From Rhodosporidiobolus odoratus (taxonomy: Eukaryota > Basidiomycota > Microbotryomycetes > Sporidiobolales > Sporidiobolaceae), in assembly GCA_034387635.1 (NCBI GenBank), contig JAOANU010000004.1, positions 806,001-870,000 of the forward strand: DNA of 64,000 bases. Direction: 5' to 3'. A program made the translations under genes and the position numbers. Below are positions 36,294-47,490 of this stretch, in pieces. A model generated the notes under the pieces. That model had not been told where the DNA came from. It was given only the letters and a program-made list of their open reading frames with translations, and searched no databases. Positions within the stretch are counted from its first letter, which is position 1; each line of letters begins with the position of its first letter.

Positions 36294-37684
36294 ATGCTAC
36301 TCCTCATCCCATTCTGGGCCGCTCTTGCCTTGCGCCTCCCCCAGCAATCCCTCGCCGCGCCCACCCTCGATGAACGAGCAAGTGGAAGAACCCTCGCCGA
36401 CGGGTCGTACTTCCAATCAGGGAGCATCTCGAGCAACCTGATGTGGCAGTCGTCGGGTGTATTGACACAAGGCGGATGCTCGGTCGAGACTGGGATTGCT
36501 GTGCGTTGTTTTTGTTTCTCCGAAGAGGTGGAGGAAGAAAAGCAGGAGCTGATTAGGAGGAAGGCAAGTAGGATTGCTACACCCTCGCTCTTGCAGCCAC
36601 TGGGGATCTACAGAGTACTACCGCACCCGCGGCTTCTTCTCAGAAGCGCGACGGCAGGGCCATGTCAGCCGAAGACCTCGCCGCCCAAGACGACGACGAT
36701 CTTGATGCGTATGATATCGCCTTCCCTGATGAGTCGGATTGGGGATACGGGGATTTGATGGAGAAGAGGCAGCTTGTGCTGCGCAACTGCTCGAGTAGTG
36801 GGGGTGGCGGAAGTGGAGGGGGGACGCCGAAACCGCCCAGTCCTAGGCAGGTATGCTATCGCGCTCTGCATTTAACCACATCTCTACTTGCTGACGTGTA
36901 TTGACGTCTGCACAGCGCATTGAGCTGTTCACGTGGCCTGGGGCTAGGGCTGGCGAGTCGTGGCAGTATGAGTGGAAGTCTCGGACCAGTGATACAAGCA
37001 CGAGCAGCAAGTTCTTCCACATGTACGCCTTCCTCATCATCGCATTGACTGTCTTCAAGCTGACCCCTTTTCTCTCTGCCCTGGCCGCAGCTGGCAAATC
37101 CTCCGTCGTGACGCTTGTGGCGGTTCGTTTCTGCTCCTTGCCGATGATTAACCCTGAACACTGACCTCAGACTTCTCGTATTCCTCTTGTACTCCGACGT
37201 ACGTACAGGCCCGGTCGTAACGCTGGACTTGAAGGGCGGCCAAGCAGCCATCAGCGACACGAGACGCGGTTGCTCCAACTGTGCTTCCGTCTCAGTCTCG
37301 TGCGTCTCCCAGGCTTATTCTCACATTGCTCCTGAACACTGACCCCGGATGCGCTATGCCATCCTCAGCGAATGGATGGGCCGGACCATCTCCCACACCC
37401 TGACCATTACCTTCGGCCTCGAGGGTTCCCTCTCCTACTCCGCCTCTGCCGCCGGCCCCCTGGGCAGTACCGTCTTCAGTACTCCCCTGCTGACGTACGA
37501 GGCCAAGGGAGATATGGGCGACAAGGCGAGTCTCAAGTTTGGGAGTTATAGGGCCGTGGTCGAGGGGATGGAGGCCGTTACGAGTTGGGTCGGGGATCGT
37601 GCGTCTTTCTTCTACTCGTCCTTGGCTCGCGCCGGCTGACTGGTTATGGACGCCCTTGCAGTACAAGCGAAGCAACTCTCGTAG
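36294..37684 (+). CDS. Secreted protein, possibly polysaccharide-lyase-like
   Basis: Seven exons (36294-36500, 36572-36850, 36916-37022, 37091-37122, 37209-37299, 37369-37598, 37662-37684) close in frame as about 322 aa. MLLLIPFWAALALRLPQQSLAA is a clear signal peptide. A possible Lys-Arg processing site (QKRDG) and an acidic spacer follow, then a Gly/Ser/Pro linker. The rest is beta-rich with aromatic motifs: WQYEWKSRTS, KFFHMWQILRRDACGGPVV, DTRRGCSNCASVS, EWMGRTISHTLTITFG and KFGSYRAVVEG. The FFHMWQ and KFGSYR patterns recall jelly-roll polysaccharide lyases such as glucuronan lyases, but no full motif set was confirmed. Export is well supported; activity is a guess. Confidence 0.6.
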
Positions 37685-37982
37685 ATTGGTCTGTGGCATT
37701 TCGCAGACTCTTGCGTACACAGGTCTTTTCTTGCTGGCAATCTTGGCTTATTGCAACTTTACCCTTAGTAGTCCGTGCTGCCTCTGCGACGCACGGCTAG
37801 ACTCTTTGCGAGCGTCAACGATCTGAGCTGCTGCTCGGCCGCTTTTCGAAATCAGCTCTCGCTCACTGGAAACGTAGGAAATTGCTCGTTCGTAGAAACC
37901 CAGATCCGTAGGTCCATCCAGTACCGAAGAACCCAAGGACCGATACTTGCAGAAAAGATACCGATACGAATCCCGATAATCC

Positions 37983-40715
37983 TTACTTCGTCTTCTTGCT
38001 TTCCTCTTTCCCCTTGACCTTTTGCTGATCCTCCTTGGCCTGTTTCTCGAGGAGCGCTTTCGCTTCCTCGTCGGTGAGCTTTTGACCTGTAACATTTCAA
38101 AAGAGAGGGATGTTGTCAGTGCGAATCGGAAGACAGCGGAAGAAGGAGGCACGAGACGTACCGTACTCGTTCTCCCGAGTAGGGTCGACTTTGTAGATCC
38201 ACATCTGCGGTCAACGGAGCGCGAGATCAGTATACGGGGTACACTCTGTAGAAGAGAGGTGAGGCAGACTTGGTAGAGCAGGATCTACGGGCAAGAGTGC
38301 GCAGGTCAGATAAACTAGATTTGAACGGTGCAGTCAGGTCTGGGGGCACGACATACAAGGAAGACGACGTCGTCGCGGAAGCACGCGAGACGGTGAAGAA
38401 GCGGCATCTTGATGATGAAGGAGAAGAAATCGTCGATCACGGTGGACAGAACCTGTAGAGCGGGGCAAGAGAGCGTGTTCAGCGGCGGCGATGGCGAGGA
38501 AAGCAAGAGGATGATGTACCTTGTAGCCCATGGCCTTCATGGGGATGTGCTGTGTATGCGGTACGTTTCAGCTGGGTTTTGACGCAGAAGGGACACGGGA
38601 GAACAGGACGCACCGCAACACTCTTAAGCTTGTAGTTGATGATAAGGCCGGGGACGAGCTGAATGAAGCCGAATGCTTGGACAAACGAAGTAAGGGTTCT
38701 GTGGCGAGTCGTCAACAAGGAAAAGTCAGCTCACGCACTGCCAGCACAAGTGGGAAACGAGGGAAAGTCACGAACTGAATGATGAACGAGTACCAACTAC
38801 GGTGAGACTGATACAAAACTGAGTAGATAGTCCAGCCGATGAGAAGCGGAGTTGTGCCCCAAGACACCCATTTGAAGGCGAGCTTGTCGAATTCTTGCGT
38901 CTTCTTCTCCTCCTCTGAAAGGACGTGCTTGTCCTTAATGCTGACCTTGTAGGGGATAGGACGCCCGGGACAGGGGACTATGGAGATATCGACGGCTCTG
39001 GAGAAAGGCAAGCAAGCGAGGAGGGGGGCAAAGGTCTGAGCCTCGCAAAACGAGAAGGAAGGGAAAGAGCTCGCGCACTTGGTGATCTTCCAAGCCTCAA
39101 TGAAGAGACCGACACCGCTCGACGCCAGGATCATCCAATTCGTCTCTTCACTCTGGTCAATGAGGTAGAGCAAGATGATGGTCTGAATGAAGACGTTGGT
39201 CATGATGGTACGGACAGAAACGCCGACGAGTTCTTTTTTGCCCTTCCAGTGCTTGACGTCGGCGGTGAAGGCGAGGAACTGCAGAGCAAAGAGTGGGAAG
39301 ACTCGTCAGCGAGACTGTATCAAGGCCGGAACAGCAGAGAGCTAGACAGCAGCCCACCTCGAAGAGCATGTGCAGAACCGAGACGATGGCGGTCGTGATG
39401 AGCAGCACTGGGTTGGTTTCCGTCAACATCCTCTTGACCTCATCAAGCTCGCCACCGCCACCTCCAGTCGCCGCAGACTGCTTGTTGAACGCATCGTCCA
39501 TCGAGCTCAGAATCTGAAACTTGAAGTGCGAGGTGGGATGGAAGTCAACTCGGAGGGGCAGGCGGGTGGTCGTAGCGTTGATGGGGGAGAGGTGCTGACG
39601 GAGGAGCCAGAAGTCATTAGGGTAGGTGATGGGGAAATAGGCTTGCTGGCCATTGAAGGTCTTCTCGCCATTACGAGCGATTTGGACGTCTGCCGGCAAA
39701 GGAAAAATCAGTTTGAGAACAATAGAAAGGGGACAGAGGAAACGTGCGCTGCTTGATAGGCGGAGGTAAGTTGTGGTAGGCGACGTTACCAGAGTCGCAT
39801 ACGAGCTCGAGGGTGACGTTAGGATAGTAGTAACTGATGATGGGTCGGTCCTTCTTTTCCTGCTCGGTTTCTTCCTCTTCCTTCTCCGGTTCTTCCGAGC
39901 CTGCCTTGCCAGATAACAGATTCTTGACGGCTCGAATTCGTTTCTGCGGCGCGTATCGGGTAAGAGCTGCATGGTACGCAAGGTCAGCTTTTATGGGCAT
40001 TTTGAGGGTGAGTCCAGACGAACGCTTGCGAACGTGCATGACCTCGCCCGAAGACGGGTAGGTCGGGTCCGAAGGAATAGGCGACTGGCCCGCGCGAGTC
40101 ACGAACACGTCGAGGTAGAAAGAAGCGTTGTTCTGGACCGCCTGTGAGCAAGAAAAAGAGGAAGACGTCAACGGTCAGATAGAAACCTTTGCTCATGCCG
40201 GACGAAGGCGGCGCACCTCTGGCACACTCCACTCGGTCTCCCAGACCTTGCTCCACTTTGTATTGCTCCATTCGACGCCTTCCCAGGTCACGCCGGGGTA
40301 GCTTTCATCCCGCAAATCGACTGCGAGAGGATTTTCCTCGGCTGATAGCTTGAGCGAGACGTCGAGAAGGGTCTTGGACGGCCACACAGCGATAAGAGGT
40401 GGGCCTGCGGGTTGTGCTCGCTGCTGCTGTACGGGCACAGTGGTGCCAGGGGTGGCATCTCCGCCGGGGTGGTTGAGGTCGGAAGCCGGAACAGCAGGTG
40501 CACTGGGCGAGGGCGAGGGCGCAGGTGATTTGGCTGCAGATGCCAAGGGTAAGCAGGACGTCTTCTCGGATCCAGCGGGAGTCGTGCGCGCCCTTGAACA
40601 AGAGATTGACCACCTGGTAGATTGCGATACCCTGGAGGACCTGTCGAACCAGCGGGTTGGAAAAGAGTCCTCCTCCCTGTGCTTGCGGTGCAGGCGGGTG
40701 TGCTTGATCAGCCAT
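37983..40715 (-). CDS. CLPTM1 family membrane protein
   Basis: Thirteen exons on the minus strand (40715-40592, 40533-40217, 40141-40024, 39966-39748, 39689-39358, 39278-39079, 38997-38776, 38698-38614, 38549-38520, 38452-38357, 38284-38270, 38204-38162, 38086-37983) give about 634 aa in a closed frame. It matches human CLPTM1 along its length: a lumenal domain (NASFYLDVFVTRAG, ITYPNDFWLL, LPLRVDFHP), then ETNPVLLITTAIVSVLHMLFEFLAF, GLFIEAWKITK, WYSFII, LIINYKLKSVA, TVIDDFFSFIIKMP and WIYKVDPTRENEYG. CLPTM1 proteins are polytopic ER/Golgi proteins; human members restrain receptor export or scramble lipid. Two introns fit only with GC donors (40591-40534, 39747-39690). Exon 38284-38270 is 15 nt (ILLYQ), the family's FIYLYQ segment. 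Confidence 0.93.
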
Positions 40716-41026
40716 GCTGATGTGGGAAAGCGGTAGAGACCTCAGAGTATAATATTTGGACCCGATCCCAATTCCACATTCTCTCCATCATCCTCCGACC
40801 CTGAACCGCTCTCCCTCCCAACTTACCCTGGCAGTGCTTAGTCAGAGCTGCAAGAAGACTGTCAGCCACTCAGTCCGACTCCCGACTATCTCGCAGACTC
40901 TTGACCGATTCCTGCAACCGCTTTCTCTTCCTTCCCCACCTCACCTCCTCGGCCGACCTTCAATACTCGAAACAAGCTATCAAGGCCACCTCAAGCCCCT
41001 CTACATCCAAGCCACTCAGCTCCGTC
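40716..41026. promoter_or_regulatory. Divergent promoter region, CLPTM1 and dehydrogenase-like genes
   Basis: A 311-bp divergent gap. An AT-rich TATAATATT lies at about 40748-40756, close to the CLPTM1 start, in an otherwise GC-rich region. Confidence 0.4.
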
Positions 41027-42329
41027 ATGTCCACCCTCGCTCGCAACGCCAACATCGACCTCGACCTTTCAGGCAGGACCGCCGCCGTCGCAGGTGGAAC
41101 TCAAGGCATTGGCGCTGCAGTCGGTCTCAGGTTCGCCCAGGCCGGCGCAAACGTTCTCGTCATCGGGAGGAACAAGGAGCTCGGAGACAAGGTTGTCGAG
41201 CAGATGAGGACTGCGGGAGGAAAGGCAGAAGGAAGGACTTTCGAGTTCATTCAGGCAGACCTATCGTGCGTCCTGTATACTTGTCCTGTCCCAGTCTACC
41301 GTACTGAGCATCAAGTTATGCAGCTCTATCAAGGAAGTCAAGCGCGTCGCGGACGAGCTCAAGGCCAAGTCAGGTTTAGCTGGTGTCGATTTTCTCATTC
41401 AGACCCAAGGTGCGCTTGTGCTTCGTCACGTCAGTAACTCGTACCGCCATCGCTGACTGATTGCGTATACTGAAGGTGGGCCCCCCAATGGCGCTTACAA
41501 CCTCACTTCTACTACTCCCGCTCACGAGTACGCCGCTCTCGTGGCTTTTCTTGCCTTGCAAGCCGGCTCAGCTTCTGCCTTTTCCCTTCGTGCAGATCCC
41601 ACTTCGCCGTTCAGACTCTTTCCCGCTTCACCCTGGCCTACCTCCTCGCTTCCTCCGGCACCCTGAAACAAGCCTGGGTGACTGTCCTCTCTCCAGGCGG
41701 CACGAATGGACCGGCCCCGGAGGTGGAAGACATTGAGCTTGCGGCGGAGGAGCACAGGAAGAAGAATGTGCTCAGTCGGATCTTGGCTCAGGGGAATCAG
41801 GATGGTGCGCTCGGCGATGCGATGATTTCGGTGCGCGCGGTTTTCTGCAGTCCCCTCTACTTCTTGCCTGCCAGTACTCGCCTCGCCATCTGTCTCCACC
41901 AGAGTGTACTGACCTGCGCTTCTCACCTTGTCTTGCTCATTTCTCTGCGCTGCTTGTCTTCCTCCTCTGGCTGTCCTACAGCACTTCCCCCGCGCCTTCC
42001 CCAACCTCCGCGCCTACCACCTCTTCCCCGGCTACGTCTACACCAACGCTCTCGAATCCTCTCACCTCCTCCCCAAACCCTTCGTCTGGGCCCACAACCT
42101 CGTCGGACCCTACATGGCCCGCTTCCTCCCCTTTGGCAACCTCCCAGCGTGGTACGCCGAGATTCCGCTCTATGTCGCCGCGAACGAGAAAAGCAGGGGC
42201 GAGGGGTTGGAATTTTCCAATGCGACGTTGAAGAGCCTAGGAATGCCAAAATGGGCGGAACAGGAAAAAGGTGGGCTGGCGGAGAAGGCTTGGGATAGGT
42301 TGAAGGGGATGGTGGAGAAGGAGGCTTAG
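41027..42329 (+). CDS. Short-chain dehydrogenase/reductase-like protein
   Basis: Five exons (41027-41265, 41324-41409, 41476-41527, 41596-41830, 41982-42329) give about 319 aa. The N-terminus has the Rossmann dinucleotide motif GGTQGIGAA (about 23-31) followed by GANVLVIGRN, and a GVDFLIQTQGG segment takes the place of the usual NNAG. The expected catalytic Tyr-x-x-x-Lys is not seen at the active-site position; the stretch there is FAVQTLSRFTLAYLLASSG. It may therefore be a catalytically altered SDR, a pattern common in fungal NmrA/KR-like or orphan SDRs. The C-terminal half (FPGYVYTNALESSHLLPKP) fits an SDR lid and substrate region. Substrate unknown. Confidence 0.8.
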
Positions 42330-42640
42330 GCTCAAATGTCCCGCTTGAGTGTGACTTCAATCGTTACTGTTGTCTTGCCGTGCCGTGCCTTGTGCGAGAC
42401 CAAGCGGAGAGGAAGGAATCTCGAACAAGGATGACCTTCTCAAGAGAAAATGGCTCGCCTGCTCTGGGAGAGTCGGACTGTGCGTGGTTGGAGGAAGAAA
42501 GCAGAGCAGCTAGAGCGAAAAGACATCTTACAAGCCGGACCGTCGCTCGCGAGCAGGGGCGGGAAACCGACTTGAAGGCAGCTCAACACGCACCGATTTT
42601 TGCAAACCTGAAAACCCTAACCAACCCGTGACCAAATGCC
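42330..42640. other. Convergent intergenic region
   Basis: About 310 bp between two convergent 3' ends. Nothing else was recognised. Confidence 0.35.
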
Positions 42641-43861
42641 TCACCACCTATTGCTCCTCCGCGCCCTCTGCCAATCCTCCTGGGTGGTCCCTACGCCGAA
42701 GTAGTGGGCGAGGTGTCGTCTGGCCATGCGAGGCTTGAGGAGAGAGTGTTCGGCTTCTTCCCTTGGGGCAGGCATCGCGTTCCTGGTCGACGACTGGTCG
42801 GTCGGCTCTCGATCGTTCTGTTTCCACAGTAGATCAGTCAGGTAGTGTTATAGTAGTGCTAAAACATAAGAAGCGGACCGGGACGAGGAGCTTGAGGAAA
42901 GCGTCAGAGGCCTGGGTATATTGCAGACGGCTAAGTATCAGTATCGACAGCAAGAGATACTAGGAGAGCGAAGGACGTACCCAGTATGCTTCCTTGTCTG
43001 GTAGATCAGGGAACTCCCTAACCAATAGCATCCGTTTACGCATCTCTTGCTCGCACTTCCGTTTGAGCAAACCTGATGCAATTGACCACGGAGACATGAG
43101 GTCGATATAGAGCTGGTTGGCGCGCCGGTGGCGGAGGTCCATGTCCGTTCCTTCGACCTCGAGGGTTGGGCATACCATAGAGAGGATCACGAAGGCTAGA
43201 TTATCTCTGATCGCGGGCATATCGGTGATCGAACCTAGCTGCAAGACTTCCTCCTGCTGTGAGAGGGACTTGGTATTGTGATCGGTTCCGAGCAGTTCTC
43301 TGAAGGCTTCGGCGGCCGCCTCCTTCGCCTTCGACAGCGCCGCTTCGGCGCCGATGCTTGGCACGGTATTTTGCCTCGATGTCGCTATACCCAGACGAGC
43401 CGCGGCGATCCGGCAGGTGTCGACGAGGAAGCAATGGAGCAGAGTATGGACGACGGTGGCGGGTTTGGGCTGCGGGCGAGAGGCTTGCGGGAGTCGGCAG
43501 AGCGGGACGAAAGAAGGGGCAAAGAAGGTGTGCGTACCCGGTCGAACCACTTGTGCTCAGGGCGATTGATGAACTCGCTGATGGCCTCAACTGTAGCCTT
43601 GAGCGCCTGGCGTTGCACGAAGAACTGGGTGACGGTGAGCTGCTCTGGCAGGTCCGCCTTGTGTAGGCCTGCCTTAATATTGTCCACCCAGCTCTTAAAC
43701 AATTCTGAGGCACGTTTGGTCTTGTGATATATGTCGGGGAGCTTGTCAGGTCGTGCTTGCAGGTGAACGAGAACAGCGTCGAACTCATTATGAGCAGCTG
43801 TCGCGCTTTTGATTTCGCGGTGGTGATCCGAATTGCCGCTACGACGTTTGCGGGTGGGCAT
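42641..43861 (-). CDS. Hypothetical helical protein
   Basis: Four exons on the minus strand (43861-43538, 43469-42981, 42911-42879, 42817-42641) give about 340 aa. It starts MPTRKRRSGNSDHHREIKSA, a basic and possibly nuclear-targeting beginning. The body is alpha-helical and mixed in charge: RASELFKSWVDNIKAGLHKADL, RQALKATVEAISEFINRPEH, ATVVHTLLHCFLVDTCRIAA, and EQEMRKRMLLVREFPDLPDKEAYW. The last exon (NDREPTDQSS ... RARRSNRW) is supported by a GTCCGC donor, a CTGAC branch and an AAACAG acceptor, and keeps the frame open for 58 codons. No known domain was recognised. A start further upstream in frame (44008) is possible but adds only low-complexity sequence. Confidence 0.6.
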
Positions 43862-45281
43862 GGTGAGAGCTGGACGACGCTGAAAGCTGGAAGAGAGGGA
43901 CGAAGACGCCAGCGAATGACAATTGCAAGCGGGGTTGTCCGCGGACGTGTCCGGCCAGTTCGGGCTCGCGTCCGAACTTCGGACCCTGTGCGGACGCGAG
44001 GAAGGCAAGGAAGCCGCAGCGCGGGTACGACGATGCCTACAAGTAGCAGAACGGCTGGGGACAAAACCGGGGAGATGTCAGCGCAAACATGGTGCAAGAT
44101 GAAAAAGGGGCGAGCGGCCGAGGTATGTAGAAGCGAGCGGGAAGACGGTGTCGCTGACACCGCGCCGAGCCGGGTCAACGACAGCAGAGCACAAAATTGC
44201 AAGCGATTCTATCGTTCCCGCTGATGAGTACAAGGTCAGTCGGGCAGGACAGGCCCGACACGGAGGCACAAGATGGAACGTGAGAGACACGCACATTGCC
44301 ACCCACGACGAGCGTCCTGCTCGGGTCCATCGTTCGGACTGGCCTCTGCATGTATCGCCTGCACACACATGCTGTGACTTTGTAGCTATCAGGCGCAGCT
44401 CTGCTGGTTTAGCTGTGAGCGGGGCGTGTCGGTTCTTGAAGACGGTGAATCTGCAGCGAGTCTCTCCGTTAGCTACGAGTAGATGGAGCTATGCAAAGTG
44501 AGAAGACTAGCTGAGGCAGCGTCGATCAGAGTGCTTTCGCGGTTGAACATTTCCCCTCCTCCCCTTAACTCCCTTTCTCCCCTTCAGTTCCCAACCGTTC
44601 TTGCTTAGGCGGAATGGCTGTAGGTTGCTGTGGGCGTCCTAGGTTTGCGGCCACTCGGGAGTGTACGATTCATCGCAGTAGCGACAGCAAGGTTTCGGCG
44701 AGAGCCCACACGCTTCGACCTCAGAAAGAAAAGAAAAGAAGAAGGAAAAACAGCGATTCCATTCACCAAGCCGTTGGGGCTATAACGGTGGGACAAGGTT
44801 GATAGCTGTCTACCGTCACGATATGTCTGCCGGTACGTCGCGCTGAACGACAGGTGTGAACCATTGACGCACGAGGTTGCTTGGGGTACGGCCGCAGAGT
44901 ATGCTGATTGTGTGGCGGGCTGGATGACTTGAAAGCGTTGTAGTCTGCGAGAGGCGTACAAGTGGGGTGCGAGTATAGAAACTGTAAGCCGAGAGTGAGG
45001 TAGGAGTACTGGAGATGGACGAGGGGGGATTCTGGGACCGAGTCGAGATGGAAACAGATCCACCGACTCTCGCTCTCCTCTCTCCTCCACTTTTACATCA
45101 CTAGACTGTAAGCTCACGACTAGACTACCCTACCATCACAGCTCACCCCTTCTCTCTCCCACCCCCGCAGACACACGTTCGTCTCATCTCCCCCCATCAG
45201 TTGCCTTCCATCAACATCATCATCAGCCGGCCTACCTCGCTCACCTTACTCTCACTCCTCTCCACTTCTCACCCTAGCAGC
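43862..45281. other. Long divergent intergenic region upstream of transaldolase
   Basis: About 1.4 kb between divergent genes. Several frames stay open on both strands (for example minus 45117-44605), but none shows domains or splice continuity. The final 150 bp before 45282 are strongly pyrimidine-rich, as expected upstream of a highly expressed glycolytic or pentose-phosphate gene. Confidence 0.45.
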
Positions 45282-46877
45282 ATGTCCAACGCCCTCGAAC
45301 AGCTCAAGCAGTACACCACCGTCGTCTCCGACTCCGGTGACTTCGAGTGTGAGCTCACATCTCTCACACTCGACCCCCCGCTACAAGTACGCCGCTAACG
45401 GACCGCATCTCTCCTACCACGCACCGCCAAATATGCCGTGCTGGCCACCCTCCTTCGCTGTACCATCGATTCAATGATGCCCTCGCCACTGTCTGCTGTC
45501 CGACACCCTCGACTCGCTTGGCACCATCTTCCGCCCAACCCTCGAATCTTGCACAGCCATTTCTGTTTACAAGCCCCAGGACGCCACCACCAACCCTTCC
45601 CTCATCCTCGCTGCCGTCAAGAACCCGGCCTACGCCAAGCTCATTGACGTTGCCGTCGAGTACGCCAAGAAGAAGGGCGGGTCAGTCGCTTCCACTCTGC
45701 ACCGCTTTCAGACAGACCCGAGCGATATTGATGGGTTGCGTTTCGATTACAGTGACGTTGACGCTCAGATTGAGAACACCCTTGACCGCCTTGTGAGTCT
45801 CGAGTTGGTGTGTCGTTGGTCTGGGCAGGACTGACCTTTTCCCGCCTGCAGCTCGTCGAGTTCGGCAAGGAGATCCTCAACGTTGTCCCCGGCCGCGTCT
45901 CCACCGAGGTTGACGCTTCCCTCTCCTTCGACAAGGAGGCCACCAAGGCCAAGGTCCGTCTCAGTCGCCCTCCCGTTTCGCCGTTGCCTGGGCTCACGCT
46001 TTTCTTCCCCGCAGGCCAAGCACCTCATCGCTCTCTACAAGGAGCTCGGTATCCCCAAGGAGCGCATTCTGATCAAGATCGCCTCCACCTGGGAGGGTAT
46101 CCAGGCTGCCCGCGAGCTTGAGCAGCAGGACCAGATCCACTGCAACCTCACCCTGCTCTTCGGCTTTGAGCAGGCGGTTGCATGTGCCGAGGCTGGCGTT
46201 ACCCTCATCTCTCCCTTTGTCGGTCGCATCCTCGACTACTACAAGAAGACCAACCCCGACGCCGACTACTCTGGCTTCAACGACCCCGGTGTCCAGTCTG
46301 TTACCAAGATCTACAAGTAGTATGTACCACTTTGGTCCGTAACGCTCTGCATGGGATCTGATGCTGTCTCTCCGCAGCTACAAGCAGCACGGCTACAACA
46401 CCATTGTCATGGGTGCCTCCTTCCGTAACGTACCTAGTTTTCCTCAATTCGCCTGCCTATTTCTGGGAGCTTACCATTTGCTCCTACGACAGACCTCCGA
46501 GATCACCTGCCTCGCTGGTTGCGACTTCCTCACCATCTCCCCCTCGCTCCTCAAGGACCTCCAGGGCTCGACCGAGCAGGTCAAGCCTGTCCTCGCCAAG
46601 GAGAACCTCGGTGAGCCGCTTGAAAAGGTCTCGTTCGTCGACAACGAGCCCGCGTTCCGCTGGAGTCTCCTCCAGGACGGCATGTCCTTCACCAAGCTTC
46701 ACGAGGGTAAGCACCCTTTCTACTTTCCTTCTCGTCCTGGCTCCGCCTGCCCCTCCTTCTTTTCCAACTTTCGTTCGGGTACTGATGCCAGGCTTGTGTT
46801 GCTGCTGTACAGGTATCAAGAAGTTCGCCGAGGATGCCGAGGAGCTCAAGAGTCTCCTCAAGGCCAAGCTCCAGTAG
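45282..46877 (+). CDS. TAL1: Transaldolase
   Basis: Eight exons (45282-45348, 45557-45680, 45753-45792, 45852-45953, 46015-46319, 46378-46429, 46493-46706, 46813-46877) give about 322 aa, the usual family length. The enzyme moves a dihydroxyacetone unit between sugar phosphates in the non-oxidative pentose phosphate pathway. Marks include [19 protein letters not shown]-like [12 protein letters not shown], the Schiff-base Lys in [13 protein letters not shown] (about 132), [33 protein letters not shown] and [13 protein letters not shown]. Intron 1 is long (208 nt). It converges on SPO11, about 200 bp away. The last two exons, their intron and the 3' flank recur in inverted orientation at 57.9-58.3 kb. 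Confidence 0.96.
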
Positions 46878-47490
46878 ACGGTGATTGGTGCGTTGGTCGG
46901 GTGGGACATGTTTCTTCTTTCTTTGCCTAGCTCTTCTTGTCATTTGCTCCCTCTTTCTTGCTTAATAGCGTACAGTTGAATACCAAAATCACAGCGTCGT
47001 TCTTACCTCCCTTTCAGTCCGGTTCTGGGCAACAGTCAAATCGAGGAAAAAAGCTGTTCCACTCGGCCCTGGCTTATCTCTATGAGTCGACGCTATTCCC
47101 GTCCTCTGCAATCCCTACAGCCATTCTGATCTTGCTTCCGACATAGTCAACGAGGCGGGAGCCACTTTGCGAGCTGTTCGTGACCGTACCCCGAGACCGA
47201 GATTGAGAAGGTTGCGCCGACGAGAGAATCTGAATCTCCGCTTTGCGTCCCAGGTGGAGCATGTACTCGAGCTCTCGCCTGTCGCCGACGAAAGAGTCAG
47301 CTCGTTATTGGGACAGAAGCCACGATGGAGACCGTACCTCCATTCTTCCGGCAACCACTCTCTCTTGAGCATGGCCAACGCTTTCGTCCTATCCGCCTTG
47401 GTGAGCGGGAGTAACTCATCGCGGTCAATACGTAGCGTGTCCCACTCTGACGCTTTGACGCCGAGCCAGGAGATTCGATCGACGACGAGG
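46506..47490. repeat. Source arm of an inverted duplication (TAL1/SPO11 3' junction)
   Basis: This arm covers transaldolase exons 7-8 with their intron, the 200-bp convergent spacer, and the last two exons of SPO11. Its reverse complement recurs at about 57360-58321. Boundaries were read by eye and are approximate. Confidence 0.85.

Noticed and set aside
44605..45117. Minus-strand open frame upstream of transaldolase
   Set aside because: Low-information composition and position within the leader and promoter region of transaldolase; no supporting motif.
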